Source: Microbacterium testaceum (GTDB taxonomy: Bacteria; Actinomycetota; Actinomycetes; Actinomycetales; Microbacteriaceae). Taken from it: 64,000 nt of DNA. The stretch covers positions 1 to 64,000 of the forward strand of contig NZ_QDFT01000007.1 in the NCBI RefSeq assembly GCF_003075375.1, written 5' to 3'. Under the pieces are notes generated by a model. The model saw only the letters and a list, made by a program, of their open reading frames with translations. It did not search any database and had not been told where the DNA came from. The position numbers and the translations under genes are program-made. Positions within the stretch are counted from its first letter, which is position 1. Every line of letters begins with the position of its first letter. This document shows, piece by piece, positions 18,296 to 25,427 of this stretch.

Positions 18296-18324
18296 CCGCT
18301 AAGGAGGAGGCGAGCGATCCGCAC
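18274..18324 (-). CDS. Putative leucine leader peptide of leuCD, 16 residues
   Basis: The short frame starts at GTG 18322-18324 and encodes [16 protein letters not shown]. Three leucine codons in a row (CTC CTC CTT, codons 6-8) and a fourth at codon 15 make leucine a quarter of the peptide. TATCGT (18331-18336 on the minus strand) lies exactly six bases before the GTG, so the mRNA would begin at the start codon. The stop lies 62 bases before leuC. The peptide overlaps the hairpin arm described for 18243-18295, the standard logic of ribosome-mediated attenuation. Many actinobacterial amino acid operons have such leaders; this exact one is inferred from sequence only. Confidence 0.6.
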   Translation of the reverse strand: MRIARLLLSGRDETLF

Positions 18325-18486
18325 CCGGTCACGATACCACCGGCCGCCGCGCCCCTCTCCGCGTAACACGGCGCCGCACACTTCGCCGCGGCGGGCGCGA
18401 CCGTGCGAACCTGTCCCGACCCGAACACCCTCGGATGCCGGCCCCGCCGCGCGGTCGCGTCCGACGCCGCAGGAAGGAGCGCGCCC

Positions 18487-19800
18487 GTGACCACGAGCGA
18501 TGACACCGGATTCTCGACCCGGCAGGTGCACGCCGGCTCCGCCACCGCCCCCGCGACGCCGCGGGCCACCCCCATCTACCTCACCGCCGGATTCACCTTC
18601 AGCGACCTGGACGAATCGGCCGCGCACTTCGGCACGGGCGCCGGGTTCGGTTACAGCCGGACGGGAAACCCCACCGTGCACGCCGTCGAAGAGCGCCTCG
18701 CCTCTCTCGAGGGCGGTGACCAGGCGGTGCTGGTGTCGAGCGGACAGGCGGCCGTCACGGTCGCCCTGCTGGCCCTCGCGGGCGCGGGCGATCACATCGT
18801 GGTGTCGGAGCACATCTACGAGGGCACGCGCGGCCTGCTGCTGGACAACCTGGCCCGACTCGGCATCGACACGACCTTCGTCGACGTGTCGGACCACGAC
18901 GCCGTCCGCTCCGCCATCACGCCGCGGACCAAGGCGCTCTTCGCCGAGACGCTCTCGAACGCGCGCAACGACGTCCTCGACGTCGCGGCGATCGCGGCGA
19001 TCGGCGCCGAGCGCGGCGGCATCCCGCTCGTCGTCGACAGCACGTTCACCACCCCCTACCTGCTGCGACCGCTCGAGCACGGCGCCGCGATCGTGGTGCA
19101 CTCGGCGAGCAAGTTCCTGGCCGGGCAGGGAGCGGTGCTCGGCGGCGTCATCGTCGATGACGGACGCTTCGACGCCGCGGCATCCGGTCACCTCTTCCCC
19201 CACCTCGTCCAGACCGACCGCTTGGGCGGAGCCAGCTTCGCCGAGAAGCACGGGCGCCGCGCGCGAGGCGCGTACATCCGCGAGAGCGTCGCGCCGCGCT
19301 TCGGTCCGTCCCCGTCGCCCTTGAACGCGTTCCTCATCGGGCAGGGCATCGAGACCCTGAGCCTGCGCGTCGAACGGCAGTCGCAGAACGCCCTCGCCGT
19401 CGCCACGTGGCTCGAGCAGCGTCCCGAGGTCGAGCGGGTCGACTACGTCGGACTGCCCTCGCACCCCCATCACGACCTCGGGGAACGCTACCTGCGCCGT
19501 GGCAGCGGCTCGGTCTTCACCGTGACCCTGCGCGGGGGCCTCGAGGCCGCCCGCCACGTCGTGCAGTCGGTTCGGCTGATCACGCACATGACCCACCTCG
19601 GTGACGTCCGCTCCCTCGTCCTGCATCCGCAGAGCACGTCGCACGCGGCCCGGTCGGTGGCCGAACGCGAGCGCGCGGGCGTGTTCCCGGGCACCATCCG
19701 CCTGTCGATCGGCATCGAGGACATCGACGACATCCTCGCCGACCTCGACCAGGCGCTCGTGGGGGTTCCCGTCGCCGAGCGCGAGACGGTCGTCCTGTGA
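18487..19800 (+). CDS. O-acetylhomoserine sulfhydrylase-type PLP enzyme (Cys/Met metabolism family)
   Basis: The 437-residue protein belongs to the gamma-family of PLP enzymes that make homocysteine or cystathionine from activated homoserine. It shows FSTRQVHAGS at the N-terminus, GYSRTGNPTVHAVEERLA, and the PLP-binding Lys209 in VHSASKFLAGQG. The length, the STFTTPYLLRPLEHGA region and the KFL context suit a MetY-type O-acetylhomoserine aminocarboxypropyltransferase better than the shorter MetB. The GTG start has AGGAAGGAG eight bases upstream. The next gene starts within its stop codon. I see no SAM riboswitch upstream. Confidence 0.87.
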   Translation: MTTSDDTGFSTRQVHAGSATAPATPRATPIYLTAGFTFSDLDESAAHFGTGAGFGYSRTGNPTVHAVEERLASLEGGDQAVLVSSGQAAVTVALLALAGAGDHIVVSEHIYEGTRGLLLDNLARLGIDTTFVDVSDHDAVRSAITPRTKALFAETLSNARNDVLDVAAIAAIGAERGGIPLVVDSTFTTPYLLRPLEHGAAIVVHSASKFLAGQGAVLGGVIVDDGRFDAAASGHLFPHLVQTDRLGGASFAEKHGRRARGAYIRESVAPRFGPSPSPLNAFLIGQGIETLSLRVERQSQNALAVATWLEQRPEVERVDYVGLPSHPHHDLGERYLRRGSGSVFTVTLRGGLEAARHVVQSVRLITHMTHLGDVRSLVLHPQSTSHAARSVAERERAGVFPGTIRLSIGIEDIDDILADLDQALVGVPVAERETVVL

Positions 19801-21110
19801 GCCGCCTGCAGCACTTCGGCTGGTTCCTCGCGCGCGGCTTCGGCCCGCACGGCTGGGGCCACCCGTACCTGCGGTGGAACCACCGCTGGACCGAGCCGGG
19901 GCTGTACCAGGACTCCGCACGCACCCTCGAGCAGGCCGGTTTCGACCTGCTCATCATCGAGGACGCGCCCTCGCTGGGCAGCGCCGAGACGATCGACCTG
20001 CGCGTGCGCCACGCCTTCGGCGGGCCCAAGCACGACCCGCTGCTGCTCGCGCCGTACCTCTTCGCCGCCACGCGACACCTCGGCGTCGTGCCCACGGTCA
20101 ACCCCGCGGCGTACCTGCCGTACACGGCCGCCCGGCAGTTCGCGACCCTCCAGCACCTCAGCGGCCACCGGTTGGGCCTCAACGTCGTCACCGACACCGG
20201 CAGCGCCCGCCACTTCTCGACCGCGGCGCAGCTCGGGCACGACGCGGCGTACGACCGCGCCGAGGAGTGGCTCGACGGCATCCGTCAGCTCTGGCGCAGC
20301 TGGGGCGAGGGGGCGCTCGTCGTCGACGAGGAATCGGGGGTCTACGCCGATGGGACGAAGCTGGATGCCACGCGCCACCGCGGCGAATACTTCGGCTTCG
20401 ACGGGCCGCTGAACGCCGTGCCCTTCACCGACGGCGAGCCGGCGATCGTGTCGCCCGGGGGGTCCGGACGCGGACTGTCGTTCGCCGGTCGCAACTCCGA
20501 CGTGCAATTGGCCCTCGCGCCCCTCGACGAGCAGAGCATCCGCGCCTATCGCGGACGCATCCACGCCGCCGCCGAGGCCGCCGGGCGCGCGGTCGACGAC
20601 ATCAAGATCCTCTTCGCCATCCAACCCGTGCTCGTGTCGTCGTCGGACGAGGCCGACCGTCTGGTCGCGGCATCCGCCCACCCCGACGACGACGCGCTGA
20701 TCTCCATCGCACGCAAGCAGTCGAGCGACCTCGAGACCGATCTGACCGCGCTCGATCTGGACGCACCACTGGACCGCGGCATCTTCGGCGAGCACGTGTC
20801 GGAGGGCAGCATCCGCCGCCTCGTCGGCAAGCACGACGACGACGCTCCGCTGCGCACCCTGCTGGCCGCGCACGCGCGCCTGGGTCGACTGAACGACGGC
20901 TCCGGGTTCGTCGGCACCGCCGACGAGTTCGCCGACCGCATCGAGGAGCTCGGCGAGTGGGGCAACGACGGTGTGCTGCTGTGGGGCGACCTGCACCCGG
21001 TGACCGTGCACCGGGTGCTCGACGACCTCGTGCCGATCCTGCGCCGTCGCGGCATCCTGCGCGAGGAGTTCGTCGACGGGGGCCTGCAGGCCAACCTGCG
21101 CGCGTTCTGA
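19797..21110 (+). CDS. LLM-class flavin-dependent monooxygenase (NtaA/SnaA/DszA type)
   Basis: The 437-residue protein is a TIM-barrel FMNH2-dependent monooxygenase. Family features are LARGFGPHGWGHPYLRW, GFDLLIIEDAP, AATRHLGVVPTVNP, LSGHRLGLNVVTD and the AEEWLDG helix. Members oxidise organosulfur compounds, nitrilotriacetate or pristinamycin-type substrates with FMNH2 from a partner reductase; none is encoded here. It overlaps the preceding sulfhydrylase gene by four bases (GTGA), so the two are coupled. A role in releasing sulfur for methionine synthesis is a reasonable inference but not proven. Confidence 0.85.
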   Translation: MSRLQHFGWFLARGFGPHGWGHPYLRWNHRWTEPGLYQDSARTLEQAGFDLLIIEDAPSLGSAETIDLRVRHAFGGPKHDPLLLAPYLFAATRHLGVVPTVNPAAYLPYTAARQFATLQHLSGHRLGLNVVTDTGSARHFSTAAQLGHDAAYDRAEEWLDGIRQLWRSWGEGALVVDEESGVYADGTKLDATRHRGEYFGFDGPLNAVPFTDGEPAIVSPGGSGRGLSFAGRNSDVQLALAPLDEQSIRAYRGRIHAAAEAAGRAVDDIKILFAIQPVLVSSSDEADRLVAASAHPDDDALISIARKQSSDLETDLTALDLDAPLDRGIFGEHVSEGSIRRLVGKHDDDAPLRTLLAAHARLGRLNDGSGFVGTADEFADRIEELGEWGNDGVLLWGDLHPVTVHRVLDDLVPILRRRGILREEFVDGGLQANLRAF

Positions 21111-21126
21111 CGGCGGATGCCGCGCG

Positions 21127-22188
21127 TCAGTCGCGGTCGGGGGCCTCGACCGTCGAGGGGGTGCCCTTCTCGTCCGCGACCCGGGCCGCGGCATCCTGTC
21201 GTCCCTCGGCCGAGGGCTCGCGACGCGCCGCCACGAGGCTCGCGATCGTCGCGACCGCCATCGACACCAGGATCACCGCGAGCGACACCCACGTCGAGAT
21301 CTCGGGCGCCCACTCGATGGGCTCGCCACCGTTGATGAACGGCAACTCGTTGACGTGCATCGCGTGCAGGATCAGCTTGACGCCGATGAAGGCGAGGATG
21401 AACGCGATGCCGAAGTGCAGGTACTTGAGGCGGTCGAGCAGGTCGCCGAGCAGGAAGTACAGCTGACGCAGACCCATCAGCGCGAACAGGTTGGCCGTGA
21501 AGACGATGAACGGGCTCTGCGTGATGCCGAAGATCGCGGGGATCGAGTCGATCGCGAACAGCAGGTCGGTCACGCCGATGGCCACGAAGACGATGATCAT
21601 GGGCGTGAACAGCTTCTTGCCGTTCACGCGCGTGATGACCTTCTTGCCGTCGTAGGAGTCGCTCATCGGCAGCACGCGACGCAGCGTGCGCACGATGAGG
21701 TTCTCTTTCTGGGCGTCGTCGTCATCGTCGCCCGGGAACGCCTGGCGGATCGCGGTGTAGATGAGGAACAGACCGAACAGGTAGAAGATCGGGCTGAAGT
21801 TCTCGATGATCGTCGCCCCGACCAGGATGAACGCGCCGCGCAGGACGAGCGCGATGATGATGCCCACCATCAGCACCTCCTGCTGGTAGCGGCGCGGTAC
21901 CGCGAACTGCCCCATGATCAGCACGAAGACGAAAAGGTTGTCGATCGAGAGGCTGTACTCGGTCAGCCAGCCGGCGACGAACTGCCCCGCCACCTCTCCC
22001 CCGGCCACGATCCACAGCACCCCCGCGAAGATCAGCGCGAGCGTGACGTAGAACACCACCCACAGCGTCGACTCCTTGGGCGCGGGGATGTGCGGCCGCT
22101 TCAGGATGATCAGCAGATCGGCGATCAGGATGACGACGAGCACCACCAGCGTGATGGTCTGGAAGAGCGGGTCGAGCTGCAGCTCCAT
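21127..22188 (-). CDS. TerC family integral membrane protein
   Basis: TerC/Alx-family proteins export manganese or load it onto extracytoplasmic proteins. The 353-residue protein has eight or nine hydrophobic segments with the signature acidic residues: SLSIDNLFVFVLIMGQF near residue 80 and VTDLLFAIDSIPAIFGITQSPF near residue 215. The conserved Asp-Asn and Asp residues there form the metal path. A hydrophilic loop with five Asp (GDDDDDAQKE) lies near residue 155, and the C-terminal 30 residues are charged. I looked for a yybP-ykoY manganese riboswitch upstream and did not see one. Confidence 0.92.
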   Translation of the reverse strand: MELQLDPLFQTITLVVLVVILIADLLIILKRPHIPAPKESTLWVVFYVTLALIFAGVLWIVAGGEVAGQFVAGWLTEYSLSIDNLFVFVLIMGQFAVPRRYQQEVLMVGIIIALVLRGAFILVGATIIENFSPIFYLFGLFLIYTAIRQAFPGDDDDDAQKENLIVRTLRRVLPMSDSYDGKKVITRVNGKKLFTPMIIVFVAIGVTDLLFAIDSIPAIFGITQSPFIVFTANLFALMGLRQLYFLLGDLLDRLKYLHFGIAFILAFIGVKLILHAMHVNELPFINGGEPIEWAPEISTWVSLAVILVSMAVATIASLVAARREPSAEGRQDAAARVADEKGTPSTVEAPDRD

Positions 22189-22353
22189 CGCGGGGCCTTT
22201 CGTCGGGGAAACGCTCGAGTTTATCCGCCCGTCCTGGTCGGGCACGGGTTTGTGCGCGTAGTGCTCATTGCGCGGCTTTCGTGAGACGATCCGCCCCCGC
22301 CGGACACTTCTCAGTGAGAGAGTGCTCGCAGGGCTTCGCCCTTCACCGAACGG

Positions 22354-22914
22354 ATGCCGATGACCGACGACGTGATCGACGACAGGGCGCTGGTCGCGCG
22401 CGCCGCCGGCGGGTCCGAGGCCGCGTTCCGCTCGCTGTACCGCGCCTACGTCCGCCCGGTGTACTGGGTGGCGTTCGGGCTGGTGGGCGACGCGGCCGAC
22501 GCCGAGGACGTCACGCAGGAGACCTTCGTCGTCGCCTGGCGCAGGATCGCGTCGCTGCGGCTCGAGGGGGAATCGCTGCTGCCGTGGCTCGCCACCGTGT
22601 GCCGCTTGCAGGCGCAGAACCGCCTGCGGGCGCGGCGGCGGCACGGCTCGCACGCCGCCCTCGACGACGAGATCCCCGCGATCGTCGACGTCGAGGCGCA
22701 GGTCGTGCAGGCGCAGACCGTGGCGGCGATCCTCGCGGCGGTCGAGCGGCTGAGCGACCTGGATCGCGAGATCTTCCGGCTGTGCGCGGCGGAGGGATAC
22801 GGCTACGAGGCCGCCGCCGCCTCGCTTGGCGTGTCGCACGGCACGGTGCGCAACCGCCTCTCCCGCATCCGGTCCCGGATGCGCGCCGAAGCGATGGAGA
22901 CGGAGACCCCATGA
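22354..22914 (+). CDS. RNA polymerase ECF sigma factor
   Basis: The 186-residue protein has sigma region 2 (FRSLYRAYVRPVYWVAF, then DAEDVTQETFVVAWRRI for the -10 contact) and region 4 (LDREIFRLCAAEGYGYEAAAASLGVSHGTVRNRLSRIRSRMR, a helix-turn-helix for the -35). It has no extra C-terminal domain. An internal ATG six bases downstream (22360) is an alternative start. The stop overlaps the ATG of the next gene, a single-pass membrane protein with an anti-sigma-like N-terminus, so the pair is probably a signalling unit. Confidence 0.92.
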   Translation: MPMTDDVIDDRALVARAAGGSEAAFRSLYRAYVRPVYWVAFGLVGDAADAEDVTQETFVVAWRRIASLRLEGESLLPWLATVCRLQAQNRLRARRRHGSHAALDDEIPAIVDVEAQVVQAQTVAAILAAVERLSDLDREIFRLCAAEGYGYEAAAASLGVSHGTVRNRLSRIRSRMRAEAMETETP

Positions 22915-23963
22915 CCACCCCCACCCTTCCCCCGCTCCCCCACGACCGGGTTGATGCCATCGAGACCGCCGTCTTCGGCCGCATCGCCGACGAGCGCGAC
23001 CGGGCCCGTCGCCGACGCCGCGGCATCTGGGGCGGCGTCGCCGCCGCCGCGGCCGTGGTGCTCGTCGCCGGTGTCGTCGGCCCCTGGCTGACCACGACCA
23101 CGGGCACGAGTGCGTCGAGCACCTCGACCGAGGCCGGCGGTCTGACCGAGCAGTTCACCGGCGGCTCCGCCGGCGACGCGCCGGTGGTCCCCGTCGTCCC
23201 GGACTCGCGCTCCGCCTCCGGGGCGGCATCCGACGCCGCGGGGTCCGCCACGACGGCCGGGCGCGACGTCGTGGCCACCGGGTCGAGCACGGTCGAGGTG
23301 GACGACGTCCGCGCGGCGATCGACGAGGTGAGCGCGGCGGCCGCCGCGGCCGGGGGCTACGTCGAGTCCTCGCAGATCGGCGGGGGCCCGGTCGTCATGC
23401 CGATCGACGGCGCGTCGACACCCGCGGTCGGGTCGGGATTCGTCACGGTCCGGGTGCCCGCCGAGGCTCTCACGCAGGTCATGGCGGGCCTCCGCGAGAT
23501 CGGCGACGTCACCGCCACGAGCGTCACCCGCTCCGACGTGACCGAGCAGAGCGTCGACCTGCGGGCGCGCGTGGCGGCCGGTGAGGCCTCGGTCGCCCGG
23601 CTGACGCAGTTGCTCGCGCAGGCGGCATCCGTCTCGGATCTGGTGACGGCCGAGTCCGCGCTCGCCGACCGTCAGGCGCAGCTCGACAGCGACCGCCAGG
23701 TGCTGCAGAGCATCGAGTCGCAGGTGGCCCTGTCATCGCTGAACGTGCAGCTGACCGAGCGGACGGCATCCGTCACGGCGGACCCCGCGGGCTTCGGCGA
23801 CGGCCTGTCGGCGGGGTGGAACGGACTCGTGGCGACCCTGAACGGCGTGGTGATCGGCCTGGGGTTCCTGTTGCCGTGGATCGTCGTGGCCGGCGTGGTC
23901 GCCGCGGTCGTCTGGGCCGTCCGGCGGTACGTGCGCCGTCGGCGTACCGCGCGCGAGGGCTGA
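22911..23963 (+). CDS. DUF4349 membrane protein, probable partner of the ECF sigma factor
   Basis: The 350-residue protein has a cytosolic N-terminus (HDRVDAIETAVFGRIADERDRARRRRR) resembling short anti-sigma domains. A transmembrane helix follows at about 42-62, then an Ala/Ser/Thr-rich linker, the DUF4349 domain (about 120-290: GGYVESSQIG, VTVRVPAEALTQVMAGLREIGDV, then a coiled coil SVARLTQLLAQAASVSDLV), and a C-terminal helix near 310-335 ending in an Arg-rich tail. DUF4349 proteins are envelope proteins of unknown function often paired with sigma factors. It overlaps the sigma gene by four bases. A role as anti-sigma factor is my inference. Confidence 0.83.
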   Translation: MTTPTLPPLPHDRVDAIETAVFGRIADERDRARRRRRGIWGGVAAAAAVVLVAGVVGPWLTTTTGTSASSTSTEAGGLTEQFTGGSAGDAPVVPVVPDSRSASGAASDAAGSATTAGRDVVATGSSTVEVDDVRAAIDEVSAAAAAAGGYVESSQIGGGPVVMPIDGASTPAVGSGFVTVRVPAEALTQVMAGLREIGDVTATSVTRSDVTEQSVDLRARVAAGEASVARLTQLLAQAASVSDLVTAESALADRQAQLDSDRQVLQSIESQVALSSLNVQLTERTASVTADPAGFGDGLSAGWNGLVATLNGVVIGLGFLLPWIVVAGVVAAVVWAVRRYVRRRRTAREG

Positions 23964-24100
23964 GCGCAGCGGGGGCTGGTGGTGACGCCGGGCGGGCCGC
24001 GCGGCCGACTCGCGCGCTCGAGGGCGTCGCTCGGCGGGGCGCACCGACCCCGCCCGGCGCCGCGCGCGTCGCGGCGGCTCGGCCCGGCATCCCGCCGACA

Positions 24101-24142
24101 ACGAGAAAGAGCCCCGACCATTCGGTCGAGGCTCTTTCTCGT
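24101..24142. terminator. Bidirectional hairpin terminator
   Basis: ACGAGAAAGAGCC (24101-24113) pairs with GGCTCTTTCTCGT (24130-24142), and the inner CGACC-ATTC-GGTCG extends the helix. It lies between the DUF4349 gene and the 3' end of tRNA-Glu, so it can serve both strands. Confidence 0.8.
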
Positions 24143-24147
24143 GTTGG

Positions 24148-24220
24148 TGACCCCAGCGGGATTCGAACCCGCGTTACCGCCGTGAGAGGGCGGCGTACTA
24201 GGCCGCTATACGATGGGGCC
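24148..24220 (-). tRNA. tRNA-Glu (anticodon CTC)
   Basis: The 73-base minus-strand sequence folds as a tRNA. The acceptor stem is GGCCCCA with TGGGGTC and discriminator A; the anticodon loop CTCTCAC is closed by CCGCC/GGCGG; the T arm GCGGG-TTCGAAT-CCCGC is complete. Loop positions 34-36 read CTC, so it decodes GAG. No CCA is encoded. A promoter TTGCGT (24261-24266) with 17-base spacing to CATACT (24238-24243) lies directly upstream on the minus strand. Confidence 0.97.
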
Positions 24221-24407
24221 GCGTCGCAACGTGTTCAAGTATGCACCACGAATGACGCGCACGCAAAATCGGGGCCAAGCCACCGATATCCCGGGCGTGT
24301 CCGGCCACGGTACCGCGAACCCGCGCCCATCGGAAGACCCGTTAGGCGATGTTCACCCGGGGCGCCAGGACTTGCCGCCCTCCCCCGGCCGGGAGTTGAC
24401 TCGGTCC

Positions 24408-25046
24408 ATGCGCCTCACGAAGCACGAACACGCGTCCCTCGTCCTCGTCGAGAGCGGGCACTCGCTCGTCATCGACCCGGGCAGCTTCACCTCGCCCCTC
24501 GAAGACCTCGTCGGGCTGGTGGGCGTCGTCATCACGCACGAGCACGCCGACCACTGGACCCCCGAACACCTCACCCGCCTGCAGAAGGCGCACCCCGACG
24601 TGCCCGTGTACGGCCCCGAGGGCGTGCGCAACGCCGCCGCCGGGTTCGACGTCACGGTGGTGCACCCCGGCGACAGCCTGGACCTCGGCCCGTTCCACCT
24701 CGAGTTCTTCGGGGGACGCCACGAGGTCATCCACGAGTCGATCCCCGTCGTCGACAACGTCGGCGTCCTCGTCAACGACGCCCTCTACTACCCGGGCGAC
24801 TCGTACGCGGTGCCCAAGCACAAGAAGGTCGCCCTGCTCGCCGCTCCGGTCGGCGCCCCCTGGCTGAAGATCGGCGACGCCATCGACTACGTGCTCGCAG
24901 TCAAGCCCGAGCGCGTGTTCGCCACGCACGACATGACCCTCTCGGTCGCGGGCAAGCAGATGGGCGACGCGCGCCTGACGTGGGCCGTCGAGCAGAACGG
25001 CGGCTCGTTCGTCGACCTCACGCCGGGCGACACGGTCGAGGTCTAG
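24408..25046 (+). CDS. MBL-fold metal-dependent hydrolase (UlaG-like)
   Basis: The 212-residue protein has the metallo-beta-lactamase zinc motif THEHADHW (residues 44-51, HxHxDH), later ligand candidates GGRHEVIHE and YPGDSY, and a C-terminal ATHDM. The short form beginning MRLTKHEHASLVL is typical of UlaG-like hydrolases acting on phosphate esters or lactones; the substrate cannot be told from the sequence. The ATG at 24408 was chosen because upstream codons lack conserved character. It is flanked by tRNA-Glu and by the terminator shared with ptsH. The 187 bases before it hold the tRNA promoter and nothing else I recognise. Confidence 0.85.
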   Translation: MRLTKHEHASLVLVESGHSLVIDPGSFTSPLEDLVGLVGVVITHEHADHWTPEHLTRLQKAHPDVPVYGPEGVRNAAAGFDVTVVHPGDSLDLGPFHLEFFGGRHEVIHESIPVVDNVGVLVNDALYYPGDSYAVPKHKKVALLAAPVGAPWLKIGDAIDYVLAVKPERVFATHDMTLSVAGKQMGDARLTWAVEQNGGSFVDLTPGDTVEV

Positions 25047-25072
25047 GCGCGGCGGGCCCGCCCCGAAATCGA

Positions 25073-25116
25073 AACACCGGATGCCACGAGCCCTGGGGCC
25101 CGTGGCATCCGGTGTT
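25073..25116. terminator. Bidirectional terminator containing an inverted GGATGCC pair
   Basis: AACACCGGATGCCAC (25073-25087) pairs perfectly with GTGGCATCCGGTGTT (25102-25116). It lies between the convergent MBL hydrolase and ptsH genes. Both arms contain the over-represented heptamer GGATGCC/GGCATCC. Confidence 0.85.
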
Positions 25117-25130
25117 CTGCGGTGCGGGGT

Positions 25131-25400
25131 TTACTGCGCGTCGAGGTCCGTCTCGAGCAGGGCGACGAGCTCGTCGAGCGCCTGCTCGGCCCCCTCGCCC
25201 TCGGCCTTGAGCGTCACGACCGTGCCGTGGCCGGCACCCAGGCCCATCAGCGACAGGATGCTGCCGGCGTTGAGGTCGGGTCCGCCCTGGGCGGCGATGG
25301 TGACGGGCACCTTCTTCTCTTGCACGGCCTGCACGAAGAGCTTCGCGGGGCGGGCGTGGAGTCCCGAGCTGCTGGCGATGGTGGCCTGACGTTCTGCCAT
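25131..25400 (-). CDS. ptsH: Phosphocarrier protein HPr
   Basis: HPr passes phosphate from enzyme I to the sugar-specific PTS enzymes. The 89-residue protein has the phosphorylatable His15 in SSGLHARPA and the equivalent of regulatory Ser46 in NAGSILSLMGLGAGHG. The gene is the last of the fruR-fruK-fruA-ptsH unit, 27 bases after fruA. Enzyme I (ptsI) is not in the window. The AAAGGAAT-like ribosome site lies six to ten bases upstream. Confidence 0.96.
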   Translation of the reverse strand: MAERQATIASSSGLHARPAKLFVQAVQEKKVPVTIAAQGGPDLNAGSILSLMGLGAGHGTVVTLKAEGEGAEQALDELVALLETDLDAQ

Positions 25401-25427
25401 GGTGATTCCTTTCGAACCGGTGGGGTC

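Noticed and set aside
18325..18486. SAM riboswitch upstream of the sulfhydrylase gene
   Set aside because: The gap has no recognisable SAM-I, II or IV core; it holds the leu leader promoter on the other strand and a plain ribosome site.
22189..22353. yybP-ykoY manganese riboswitch upstream of terC
   Set aside because: I looked for the conserved internal-loop sequences and long paired stems on the minus strand and saw none.
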